Of a stretch of 64,000 nucleotides of DNA, positions 49,827 to 61,615 are shown piece after piece. The translations under genes and the position numbers were made by a program. The notes under the pieces are model-generated. The model did not search any database. It was given only the letters and a program-made list of their open reading frames with translations, and was not told the origin of the DNA. The stretch lies in contig NC_026657.2 in the NCBI RefSeq assembly GCF_000004075.3, forward strand, positions 27,746,408 through 27,810,407, written 5' to 3'. The stretch comes from Cucumis sativus. Taxonomy: Eukaryota > Streptophyta > Magnoliopsida > Cucurbitales > Cucurbitaceae. Position 1 is the first letter of the stretch, and the number at the start of each line of letters is the position of its first letter.

Positions 49827-52800
49827 GGGAAAACACAAAATAATGGGAGATCCCTTTTAAACTTTTCACAATGAAGAGTTTAAAAAAAGTTGTAAATTTT
49901 TGTTTTAAAAAGTTTATATATGTTTTTCTTCCATAGGGTTTTAAAATATATACATTTTCATTAAGTTTTACTTTTGATTTGAATTTAGTTCCATACAATT
50001 TTACTTTTCAGGTTTTAATTTTATTTCTAGATTTCAAAATTCTAATTTTTATTCTCTATTTCTCATTAAAAATGCATTTTTTTTCTTTATTGTCTATTAA
50101 TCAATTAAAAATAATTATTAACTATAAATTTAAAATTAATTATAAGTTATGGAAAAATAGTAAACTTATCACATTTTAATTTATTTTTAAAAAAAATTTT
50201 AGAATATAATCCATTTTTTGTTTGCTTGTTTATTGTGTTATTGGACTAAATTAGACAAAAATAAGTCCAATCTAATACTATCATAAAAATACTACAATAA
50301 CTTGAGCTATACTTAGACTAATATTGTTTTTAAATACATGATTAAATTAAATTATTGAATATACATCTTCTGACATGTTTTTTTCTTTCCTTTATTGACT
50401 CCAATTTTCGATTAATTGTGTAATATATTAGAGAAAGGTAGATCTGTCCACATGTTCTATGACAAAGTTTCAACTTCTTTAAATTACATTCTTAATGTAT
50501 TGGAAAAGTTGTGGGGACGAAAGAATTAAAAATGAATTGAAAAAAAAATGGTTATTGTTGTTGGATGATTTATCCCAGGTTTAATTTCCTTCACTAAAAA
50601 TACAAATTTTTACTCTTTCATAAATAGCAAAATTTTCATTTTATTTATAAGTCATTTTATACTTTATATATATATATATATATTCTTAGGTTATCATATA
50701 TTTTATCAACACCTCCGAATGAGTGAAATAAATCAAAATTATAGAATGAAAATTAAAAAAAAATATATGGTGATATTGAAAATAAAAAACTATAAATAGT
50801 AGAAATATCATTTCCTATCTTTCTAAAATTTATGCTACTATGGAGATATCATTTTTAGATTTTCCTTTAAGAGAGCATTTTTTTTTTTTTTGATAGTTGA
50901 TTTTATTTTCCATTTGATTAGCATTTTTAATGTTTAACTCATCACCCTCGCTTCAATTTTACGCTCATTATAGTATATATTTATTTTACTTGTTAAAAAA
51001 TATAAATTTTTTAAAATAGGAGTGAAATTTTAAAAATCAAATCATGTATATATTGGTTGTGACTAAAACGTTCGGAATTTGAATTTTACTATCATATTTT
51101 GTTGTTTTAAAAAATGCTATAATTTCTTAAATTTATTTTTTTAATAAATGGTGAGGTAAAAAGGGGAAAAAGGTGAACTCAAAATGATGAATAAACAAGT
51201 GCAAAACAAAAAATGCTTTTAAGAAAAAAAGATAATAATTTTGGGATCCCAAGGTTTTACTTTACACCGAAAATGGCACCACCTTAGGGAATGATAACAA
51301 AACTAAGCACGCTTTCATTAACTCTAAACTATTTATATAATTATATATATGTGTGTAATTTCACTAATAATTTAAATGCATTAAATATCATTATATTCCC
51401 CAAATAATTATTACATAAACTCAAATTAAATTTTAAAGAGAGAGAGAGAGAGAGAAGGAGATAGCAAACTAAAATTTCTTGATTTTGAAGCCATAGATGA
51501 GAGAGAGATAGAGAGGTATATAGAGTAATGATCATAAGGGTAAGATTTAGAGAGGAAAAATTATAAAAAAGAATGTATAGCTTTAATTTGCTTTTACATC
51601 AAGAAGACATTATGATATGCACTACACACACTCACTCACCCTATAAATCATTCTATACAACCTTTAATAACTACCCCTCTTATTTACTCTTCTCTTTAAA
51701 TTTAGTCATCATTATCAATAATATTTTTTTGGATTCCCATTCTTTATTATTATTCTTCTTATTATCATAACAAGGTGCTATTTTGTATATAAAAATAAAT
51801 AAATAAAATGAAATTATATAATTTTGTTTTTCTAACCCTTTTCTCCCTAAAACTTACAAAAAAAAAATTTCACTTAATTGACATAATTTTAAGGGCCGAA
51901 GGATTTGAAAAGAACATATTTATTTTGTTTATAATTATAAAACTTAAAATTAGGAAGTTCTTAAAAACTTTTATTTTGTTTATACATCTTTCTGGAAGAC
52001 TTACTTAATGAAATTAGAAAAAATTATACATACCTATGACGGACTTTTAATTTACAATTATTAATATTATCAAATTGTTTAAGGGATGTATGTATCATTC
52101 CAAACTTAACTTTAAAGCTTTAAAAAGTGTTTCAATTGTAATTCGTTCATATATGGGTTATCATTGGATGTATTGCTAAAATGAAAAGTATACTCACAAT
52201 GTTATTCAATAATTTGTATGTTGATAAAATCAATCAACTTCTAATTTTATTGAAATCAATGTGGTCATGGAGAATCAGTTTAACATTTTTTTAATTAGTG
52301 ACTGTTTTTTTAGTTAAAGCTCCAATTTTATGAAATTAAAATCTCAAGTAAAAATTGATAGAAATCAACAAGTTTTAGATTTAAAATTAATTTTTTTCCA
52401 AAATATTAAAATCCTAAAATAATATATATTAAGGACTTGGCTTCATTAATCATTTTGTTTACTTGGTTTGATAACCATTTTTCAAAACTAAAAGTTGCTA
52501 AGCATTCTTTTTACCTAAGTTTTTTTTAAATTTTGTTATCTATTTTTAACTATATTGCTTTGGAAATCCATACATTTCCAAAACTAAAAAAGAAAATTGT
52601 TTTTTTTTTAAAAAATAGGCAAAGAATTCAAATATGGCCTAAATTTTTTAGAAAAATTTATATTTAGTAGATTGATCAACTCTAAAAAAACAATATGTTA
52701 GTGATGTTAAATACAAAATTAAAAATTTAGACTCCATTTTAAAATTTTGACAACTAATTAAGTTTAGTTTCTTTCCAATATTCATCATCTTTCTTTTCTT

Positions 52801-53628
52801 AAGTAAAATATTTAATTAAATTCTTAACCAAACCTAAAAAAAACATAAAAATATCTTTAAAATTACTCTTTTAGTAGTCTTCAAAATTGAGTTTGGTTTT
52901 TAGAAACACTCGGAATAGATAGTAAAAAACAAACAAGAAATTTAGAGATGTATTGGAAGTTGTATATATAGGCATAGTTTTTAAAACATTGAAAACAAAT
53001 AAAATAAAATAGTATTTTTAAAACATGTATTAGATACAAAATAAAAAGAATTTATAGACTAATTAGATGGATTTAAAACTTAGGAAATAAATAAAGAAAA
53101 CCTAAAACATAATTAAACCTAAACCATGAAAAAGTTATATATATGCTTAAATTGAAAGATAGGAGGAAGCCATATGGGTTCCAATAAGAGGTGTGTCCAT
53201 AAACTTCTCCATGTTTTAAGGTTAAAGTGTGATCTTTCTTTTTCCTTTTTAACTTAATATAATGACATTGAATCAATTAATTAAGTTCTTTAAATACATT
53301 TATTTCTTGTATTTCTTTTTTCTTTTTTTAAATAATGATTGGTCGGTGAAGATTTAGTCATTCATATTTTAAAAAGGCTAAGTTTGTTCAAGTATAACAT
53401 ACTGAAATTAATTTTAATAAAAACTTTCAATTAGGACCAAGTTTGTTTAAACTAAATCATTACCAATTTTAAAGCATAGAGGGACTAAAGAGTAGCAAGT
53501 TACAATTTAGAGACTAGATTATTACTTCTATTGAAACCAAAATGTTATTTAAAGAAAAAATACAATGGAGGAGTAGGTGCACTCGTACACATCCACTAAG
53601 TGAATACCCCGATCATCATCCCTGCTTC

Positions 53629-53631
<3 letters not shown>
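49827..53631. other. Promoter side of LEA-2 gene and AT-rich intergenic DNA
   Basis: The first few hundred bases are the likely minus-strand promoter and leader. A (GA)n tract lies at about 51438-51454 and a (TA)n tract at about 50660-50680. No gene is visible on either strand. Confidence 0.5.

Positions 53632-53701
<70 letters not shown>
53632..53701. repeat. Long (TA)n microsatellite
   Basis: About 70 bp of TA units with two single-base interruptions. It sits about 110 bp beyond the 3' (low-coordinate) end of the LINE-like reading frame and may be that element's variable tail. Confidence 0.85.
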
Positions 53702-53703
<2 letters not shown>

Positions 53704-53809
53704 GAAGTAATAGTACAAGAACAACAAGAGATAAAAATGATACAATAGAGCATAAAGGGCTAGAGATAAGCCAAATACAAAAGAAACTAGAAAGCATTTA
53801 AATTGATAG

Positions 53810-54245
53810 CTATAGAGGATGCACGGTCATTTGCAAACATATAGAGGAATTGCTAACCCACAGTCCCGAATATGAACAGATGACTTCCCAAAGATCAATG
53901 ATCGATTTTTCTTTGTTCTTGAAAATACGATTATTTCTGTCCAGCCAAATGGACCATAACACAGATGCAATGGTGTTAAATTTGATGATTCCCCTTTATT
54001 ATTGTGTTGATTTATGGAGCAAAGATCATAACATAAGGATTTTACCATTTTGTACTTGTTGGATTCTCCACCTGAGAAGACTTTCAAGCTTGGTCCATAG
54101 AATCATAGATGTTTGGCATGATATGAATATATGATCAATCTCCTCTAAATGTCTTTTACAAAAAGAACATCAATTTGGGTTCAGTTTGAGTGTTGAAATC
54201 TTTCTATGAAGAATATCTACGGTCGGAATCCTATAATTAGATTCT
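53810..54245 (-). pseudogene. LINE ORF2 C-terminal (zf-RVT) fragment
   Basis: The minus strand encodes the end of a non-LTR retrotransposon polyprotein. Around 54155 is a zf-RVT-type CSFCKRHLEEIDHIFISC with the Cys-x2-Cys and His...Cys ligand pattern. It is followed by SMILWTKLESLLRW and then by LWSIWLDRNNRIFKNKEKS and SIIDLWEVICSYSGLW up to a TAG at 53810-53812. These are typical of plant L1-like elements. A stop interrupts the frame just before the first Cys (PN*C), and the reverse-transcriptase and endonuclease parts are absent, so the copy is truncated and dead. Confidence 0.8.
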
Positions 54246-54657
54246 CCATCCTAAAATGTTTTATTTATGTTCATGTGAATGAGTTTTTTTTTCTCATGAG
54301 ATATATATTTTTGTTGACTTCAATACTTTTATCTATTTGATCTATAAACTTTCAAAATTATATATTTAGTATCCGTACTTGTAAATTCAACCGAACATAA
54401 AATTCAAAACTACTTAAACAATTGAAACAAAAATTAAACATTTTAAGAATCTAGGACATACAATTAATTAATAAAAGTGCATAAATTTATTACATTTTTT
54501 AAAATTTGAGAACTAAACATACACAAATCTCAAAATTTACAGACCGAAAACGAAACCTAACATCACATATATACATAAATGTACTTTTCAAATTTTGTAA
54601 TTACGAAAATGGTATATTGATATTTAAACACTTAGTTAGTAATGTGTAGCAACAAGA

Positions 54658-54739
54658 GTCGCTTTGGCCGAGTGGTTAAGGCGTGTGCCTGCTAAGTACA
54701 TGGGGTTTCCCCGCGAGAGTTCGAATCTCTCAGGCGACG
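54658..54739 (+). tRNA. tRNA-Ser(GCT): tRNA-Ser (anticodon GCU)
   Basis: 82 nt. The acceptor stem pairs GTCGCTT with AGGCGAC, with discriminator G at 54739. Box A is TGGCCGAGTGGTTAAGG and box B is GAGTTCGAATCTC. The anticodon stem TGTGC/GTACA closes a 7-base loop CTGCTAA with anticodon GCT at 54691-54693. A long variable arm (TGGGGTTTCCCCGC) is the class II hallmark of tRNA-Ser. No intron is present, and a Pol III T-run follows at once. The sequence appears fully functional for decoding AGC/AGU. Confidence 0.97.
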
Positions 54740-54751
54740 TTTCTTTTTTTT
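54740..54751 (+). terminator. Pol III T-run terminator of tRNA-Ser
   Basis: TTTC followed by eight T (54744-54751), directly after the tRNA; more T-rich sequence follows as a backup. Confidence 0.85.
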
Positions 54752-56869
54752 CTTTTTTCTTTTTCATTTTCATCATCTTCCTTCCCAGTCTCCTTCACTT
54801 GAACTGAACCCTAATTCTCAACAACTCTAATCTGTTGTTGTAGACCCTTTTTCCCTCTATCTTCTCTTCCTAATGAATGGATTTAATATCTTGATCAAAT
54901 TCAAATTTAATTTTCATTTGTTAAAAGTTTCTTTCACTCCTTGAGTTATGTTTAAATTGTTAAATATCCTTTATAATAATTGAGTTAAGATAGGTTTCAA
55001 TTAAATGATGCTTTTAATTTATATTTTAAAAAGCTACTATATTGCAACCCTAAAAATAGCAACTTATTATCTTTCAATTTTATATATATTCCAATTTGAA
55101 GACTTCTTCTATTCTCTTCTTTTTCTAAAACGTCATCGTTCCCGACATTATAGGAATAGGATGTCAAATACGAAATTGATATCAAAGAAGGTGTTCAATT
55201 TTGATTTTCCGATTCTATGTATAGTTATTAAGATATTTGAGTTATGTTATTCACCTTTCATGTTGGAAACTAAAAAGGAAAAGAAAAATTAACATCATCG
55301 AGCAGTAGACAATCACATGGAGAAAGAAGAAGAACAAACTCCAACTCCAAATTCCTTTGCATGCACATGAATTTTTGAAGAAAGACATGAACCATGGAAG
55401 TCATATAGCCGCACCATTTAATATGGTTTGATAATTCCACACATATATATCCCACAGGTCGCAACTTCCCGATGTGAGCTCATGAGGTGATCCATCGAAT
55501 AATCATCCCAACAATAATAATGCTCTCGCGGTTGAAGTTCCCAGCATATCCCCTGAAAGAATCCAAAAGGCTTCGTACAGTCAATTTCACCCTTGAGATC
55601 ACATTGAGCTTCCACACCAAATTCCATTTAGGATTAATTGAATGTTAGAAAGTTAATCAAACCTACAATCCAAAGTTCGTTTTGGATGTGTTATGTCAAT
55701 TATATATTATTCTTTTGCATGCTTATGATCATCAATCTTGACCAAAAAACACCTTTTTGGAGCATGAATGGAGATCCCCATATTTGAAAATTTTCCCTTT
55801 TGAGACTTGTTCGACTAGAAAACTGTTATATAGCTTAAAATTTTCAAAATCTAAAAAATTATTATTAGCAACCAAACCATAGCAAGCATTTAACTGATTG
55901 AAACCCCCTTAATTCTCGTATAAACACAAACCAAATATTCTAAGATTCAAATGATTAATTAGGTGAACCCATATATATTTATATATATAGTTATGTTTGA
56001 TATCATATTCTAAGGTATAAATTATTTGATTATTTTTCTTTTTAGATTAATAGAGTATTTCTTTCCATTCCAATTGATTTGTATGTGTAACTTGATATGT
56101 TAGAAGTTAGAAGGAAGAAAAATCATCAATTTAAAACATGAATAAGACTAGCAATATTGTCTGATCAAGGGAGAGATGTGTTGTGTAATATATATAATAT
56201 CTCTTATGTAAGTTTGAATTTGTACACATAAATGATTAAAAAAACAACAAATGATCCAACCATTGTTTTATTTGCTGCTGCTACTATTATTTCATGGTGC
56301 TAACTGCTAACAAAAGACCATGGCTTGAAGATACCAAAATCTCTCTCTCAAGTTGGGATATTTTTAGAACAAAAGGCTTTTTTTCTTTTCTTTTGCATGT
56401 AAAAACACTACTTTATCTTCCAAATCTACTCTTCTCTCTAAAACTCTCTGCTTTTGATCCAAAGACACAAACACCAAAACCAAAAGTTTTCTCTTTCATT
56501 TCCCATTCCTCTCATGGGCTTCAACGCCATGGCCATCCAAAAAAACAATTTTTTTTATTTATTTATTTTCTTTCTTTCGTGGGATTTTATTGACACAAAT
56601 AAGAAATCATTTAAGGGAAAAAATATATATATTTATATTTATATGGTTGGTGGTTTCCCCAAAAATTTCCTAAATGGCTTTGAAAAGCCTTTTATATGAA
56701 ACTTAGGGTGGGGAAAAATAGGCTTTTTCTTTTTGGGTTTTGATGAGGGAGAAAATGAGGGATAAAGAATGTGTGTGTGTGTGTGTGGGTTTTTTGTTGT
56801 CCCTCAAAAAAAATTATAAAATAAATGAAGATTTATAGAATTTTAGAGGGAGGCAAAGGTTGAAAAAAA
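54752..56869. other. Intergenic DNA between tRNA-Ser and MYB gene
   Basis: The part at about 55290-55630 has higher GC and an open minus-strand frame of about 60 codons without a known motif; it may be an old gene fragment. A short (TG)n tract lies at about 56770-56787. The last few hundred bases are likely MYB 3' UTR. Confidence 0.45.
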
Positions 56870-58336
56870 TCAAAGAAAATGAGGAAATGAGGATATATCT
56901 TGCATGAAACTCTCCAAGTCCCATTCATTACCCATCTTCAAGCTTTCTTGTAATTGTCCATGGCTTCCCATATCTCCAAACATCTCCTCCACATTCAAAT
57001 TCTGCTCATTTGTACCCAAATACTGATCAAAACTGCTTCTATTGTTCATTAGTGGAGGGTGGTTCATCTCTTCATGTGGAACACATAGCACTTCTCTCTC
57101 AAGCTCCATTGATCTCTGTGCCTCCAAACTTCCATATCTAAACCTCTCTTCCATTGATCTCATTCCCATTCCCATTTCTGTCAATGGGGCTTGTAGAAAG
57201 CCATTGGTGTTTCCAGCCATAGAGGCCATTTCAAAGTGGTTGTCAAGAAATGGCATGGATGAACCGTCGAAGGAATTGTGTCCTGTTGCAGAAAACGGTA
57301 ATTGGGAAGAGGATGAGGAGGTCGACGATGAATCCATGCTCATGTTCATACTCATTATGTCATGTTCTTGCATTGCCATTATTCCTCCAAACATCATGTC
57401 CAATCTAGGATCTGATGATTCATGGTTGTATGGAGAGGAAGAGAGGTTGTTTTTTAACCTTTTCTTTAATGTGGAATTCCAAAAATTCTTTATTTCATTG
57501 TCGGTTCGTCCGGGCAAACGAGATGCGATTTGAGACCACCTATTGATTATTGTTTCCAAAGGAGATTAGGTTGTTTGGTTTCCAAATTCAAATAAAGAAT
57601 TAATGCAAATGATATATAACTCATTTTAAAAATAAGGGATGTCCCCTCAAACATGTCTTTCATTTTATAATGTATATATGTATATGCTTAATCTTTACTC
57701 CATTTGAATAAGGAATTGTTTAACAGCATAACAAGTAATGCTTCATTTTGATGTACATTACAAAATACAACTAGATGTTCAATATCTTCTTTACAACATT
57801 CCTAAAAATGAAATGTATGTTCTATGTAATATGACATAGATCCATGCTATGTCCCTGTTTAAAACATATAAAGCAAATAATCATATCATATTAAACCCAT
57901 GACTTTTAAGGTCAACACATATGATAACAAGTTTGAGATCAGGTTCATGAATGTAGGGAATGAAATGATTCTTCATCAAAAAAAAAAACTCATTTGAAAC
58001 TCTCAATTTGGTATCAAGAAAAGGAGTTAAGGAGAGAGAGAGAGAGAGAGAGGACCTGTTGCCAATAAGAGAATGCAAATGAACAATAAGCTCTTCTTCC
58101 TGAGGAGAGAAAGCTCCGCGTTTAAGATCAGGTCTAAGATAATTAATCCAACGAAGACGACAACTCTTCCCACATCTCTGAAGCCCTGCATTCCTAGCAA
58201 TATCACTCCAACAGCCCTGCCCATTGTTCAACATATACCTCATTAGCTTCTCATCCTCCTCCGGGGACCACAGGCCTTTACGGTATTTGTTCTTCTCAGC
58301 ATTCTCTTTCCCAAGAACTGCCTCTGGCTTCCTCAT
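56870..58336 (-). CDS. MYB83-like: R2R3-MYB transcription factor, MYB46/MYB83 type
   Basis: Two exons, 58056-58336 and 56870-57539, joined in phase 2 across the codon for Arg94, give 316 residues. R2 (about 20-70) has Trp23, Trp43 and Trp63 ([40 protein letters not shown]). R3 has Phe76, Trp95 and Trp114 ([35 protein letters not shown]). The DNA-binding region is nearly the same as in Arabidopsis MYB83, including MRKP at the start and [10 protein letters not shown] after R3; MYB46 is next closest. These factors are the NAC-controlled switches for lignified secondary walls (cellulose, xylan, lignin genes) in xylem and fibres. The C-terminus is Ser/Met-rich and ends in an acidic [17 protein letters not shown], a likely activation segment. 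The lack of the first intron common in R2R3 genes fits this subgroup as I remember it. Function is inferred from the family. Confidence 0.93.
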
Positions 58337-58390
58337 TCTTCTCTCAGATTTTTTCTGATGTTTCAGGTTTTTTTCCCCAACTGGGTTTGG

Positions 58391-58627
58391 TCACTGCATG
58401 GAGATTTGTATATATATGTGTGTGTGTAAAGAGAAAAAAGAGAGAGAAAAAGAGAAGGCTTCATGGCGTGGTAAGGGTGATGATGATGGAGATGGTTGGG
58501 GATGCTTTGGTTGCTTGAAGAATATAGGTTTGAATTGTGAATATGTGTTAAGAGAGAGAGAGAGAGAGAAGATTGTGTTGGTTGGTTGATAGGTGGAGTG
58601 GAAAACGGATTGGAGGGGGACCTCCAT
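58391..58627 (-). other. Upstream ORF before the MYB gene (78 codons)
   Basis: On the minus strand, ATG 58625-58627 opens a 78-codon frame (MEVPLQSVFHSTY at the start, IYIQISMQ at the end). It stops at 58391, 54 bp before the MYB start codon. It would act as a uORF only if transcription begins upstream of 58627. The Ser/Leu repeats come from CT microsatellites, so this may be chance. Confidence 0.3.
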
Positions 58628-58889
58628 TTGTGTATGTGTCTCTCTATGGAGAGAGAGAGAGAGAGAGAGAGAGGAGGAGGAGGAAGAAAGAGAAGAAGGG
58701 GATGGTTGGTCTTCTTGTCTTTGACTCAATTCTTGTCTTTTTTTTGCATTTTTCTTCACTCACAAGGTAATCATTGTCTCTGTATAACAAAGAACTACAG
58801 TTTTGCTTCCACTTCACATAATAATCTCTCTTTCTCTCTCTCTCTAGAGACACGTGACTATGAAGAATAAACCTAGAGAGAGAGAGAGT
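58551..58889. promoter_or_regulatory. GA/CT tracts and G-box in the MYB leader/promoter
   Basis: Purine tracts (GA)n lie at 58551-58569, 58650-58673 and 58874-58889, and a (CT)n tract at about 58826-58846. Another (GA)n (58032-58053) begins right after the intron donor. A perfect CACGTG sits at 58851-58856. GAGA/CT tracts are known targets of plant BPC proteins. A role here is inferred. Confidence 0.5.
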
Positions 58890-61605
58890 ACATGAATGTA
58901 CTTTGGTACTTTGGGATGTGTTTTCTAGTGTTCCACAATTTGATAAATGTTTTCCCCCTTTCTTCTTTCCAATTCATCCCTTCAACTGGAGATTGTCCAA
59001 TAATTTTTAATTCTCTTTGCATGAGAGATCTCCTTTCATTTGAGGCCACTGTTTGAACAGAGATTGTCTTCACCAAAATAAATGTATGACAGCAAATCCT
59101 AGAAACCATTTATGATTTACACGTTATGGAAAAAACATGAATAAATCTTCAGATGCAATTTGCTTTTACTAAAAGAGGAATCATCGACGTATCAACTTTT
59201 GTTGATCTACATGTACAAAGAAATGGATGGATTGTGTTTTAGTTGAATAAAAGTTAATGTAGCCAAATTATTTAACTTTTCTTTTCCTCTGATTGACGTA
59301 AAACATGGCATAGAAGTAATGGACAGCTTTTGAAGAGTTTGGATGTATTAGTTGAATAAAACTCACTTAGGGCTGCTGAAACTTCCCTGGGAAGATGGAT
59401 CATAAAAGCATACGGCAAGAAGTGGGGCCTTCAACACCCTGAATTTTCCAAGGAAAATCTTATAATATTAGTCTGTTCTTCCAAAATCTGGTACTTTACT
59501 TCCCCCTGTTTTAAAGAGAAGAGAAGGAAAAAGAAAAGCCAAAAATGTAATCAAACAGATCTAAATAATTGTAGTGGGTGCAGAGGGTAATGCAATAATC
59601 AAAAACTTAGTCTAATAAATATGGTAAATCAGTTTGTGAGCATTCTTGATAATAAAGTCAAATGAACAGATATTGCTTCCTACATCAATTAAGAGATAAC
59701 ATGACCCATCTAATAGTTAGCTCCATTAATTGCAACAGTTACTCAAATTCTTTCATTACCAACAACAATTTCAAGCAATCTAGGTAAGCCTCATTGATTG
59801 TCTACGTGGTCTTTGTGTATTCTTATCCAAAAACATACCCATCATTGCTGTCAATTGCTTTGAGTGTGCATAAGAATTATACAAGTATTCCATACGTATT
59901 CATCACCTTTCCCTATTCATTATATTTCGTTCTTACTCGATCAAGAACAAAGTTTACTAAAAGAATATTGATATCCACTAAATCACTAATTTACTGCAAA
60001 AAAAAAAAACTCAGGGTCCATTAACATCCCCCCAATAAAAATAATAAGAAGAAGAAGAAGAAACAAAAAGAAGAAAGCCATCTTCTGTCAAGAAAGTCAT
60101 AAGCAATTACTTCCTCTACCTAATCCCTCTCCCTGCTTGTCTAAGTTTGGGAGAAGAAAAACTCATCTATGCACAACCAAATTATCATGGAAAATCCATC
60201 ACCATTTCCCAGTCATTGTCTCAAAGAAAACAGTTTAGCAGGTCCTTGTCAATTCCTGAGATTGTTAGGGAAAATAAAATATTATAGTATGAGTTTCCCT
60301 GTATATATATATATATATATTTTTCTCTCCTGAAAGAGACTAAATAATTTTTCTGAGCAAAAAAGCAAGTGGTAGACTCCAAAGCTACTCAAATGTTCAA
60401 AAAAGCATTCTATTCTATCTATATACAGCTGTACGAAAAATCCAAGTCATGATTATGATCCAACACAAAGCAACATCCTACTTGGATACAAAGATAAGAA
60501 AACCAACCAGTTCCTCAATACACATGGCATTCATCAGCGACATAATGAGAATTTAACCGCAGATGTTTTTTTCTTTTTCTTTTTTTTCTGTAAGCTTGTA
60601 TTCATATCTAAACAGAAGCTTTTCAACCAAAAATCATGATATGAAAAGTTGAAGTACTCAAAGAAATGCTGTCATCATAAGAAAAAGCAGATCAGTTAAA
60701 CAAAAGAAGACCATCTTTTTATCTCCCAGGAAGATATAGCAGATGGTATTTGGTGAATCCAAAGAAGGCAAAGGACAAAAAAAATGCAAAAAATAACATA
60801 CTAGAAAATCATTGAATTTCATCAGCATCCATAAAAGGTCAAGGAAAAATAAATGGCAAAATTGAAATCATTGGCCTCCATTCCAAATGTAAAGCATCAT
60901 GATTTCAAAGTGCATGACTATATATCTTTATGCTGAAAACTAAGATGAGAAGTTTGTATTCTTTGAAAAATATGCTTGCATTTTACTCTCTATCACACAT
61001 TCTCAATCTGAAGGTTGTAATAAAGAACAACTCGAGTTTATTGTCTCAGGGAAGTATCCAAGTCGGTCAAAAATGGTGGCGTTAATGTCTCATTACACCA
61101 CATGTAAAATGTAAATAATCACATGATCGGGTGGATCACAAGTTGACCAAACTGAAAAGTAAATGAAATTAACTCACGCGCAAAGCTTGTAAAGATATTT
61201 CAAGTTTCAACATTTCTCATTAAGATTGTGTTGTACAATCACTTGTTACTCCAATTTCATGAAGAGTTCAGACGTAACATCAGATTGCAGAATATGTTGA
61301 ATTTGTTGATTATATATTGGTGGTTCCAGAAGGAATGGAAGCAATCACATATAAGGAGATATAGAGCCATTAGCTTGCAATACCATTGATAAACATAAAA
61401 TTTGCCACTATTATAATTCACATAGAAAGCCGACACTCTTATTTCCACCTACATGATTGTATACCATCATAATCAATAACAAGTTTGGGTAAAAACCAAC
61501 AAAGAATGGGGGAAAAAAGGGAAATGTCTTTGTCTATTAACATGGATGACAAAGTGACGATTAGCTGCAGATGATGACATGGTGCCACAGAAGTTAAACA
61601 CCTTT
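58890..61605. other. Intergenic DNA between MYB and OSCP genes
   Basis: Moderately AT-rich. It contains a (GAA)n tract at about 60045-60062 and a (TA)n tract at 60303-60320. The region 60060-61250 is less repetitive than the other intergenic parts but shows no coding frame, tRNA or obvious hairpin precursor. Confidence 0.5.
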
Positions 61606-61615
61606 TCACAGACCA

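Noticed and set aside
49378..49998. A 206-codon frame on the minus strand that overlaps LEA-2 exon 1
   Set aside because: It is an out-of-frame shadow of the real exon; the LEA-2 frame has the conserved YYVQSPST, membrane helix and correct splice phase.
53850..54134. A 94-codon plus-strand frame
   Set aside because: It is the antisense shadow of the LINE ORF2 remnant on the minus strand.
55290..55630. Possible gene on the minus strand around 55.4-55.6 kb
   Set aside because: The frame is short, has no identified motif and no credible splice partners; it is noted only as a possible old fragment in the intergenic entry.
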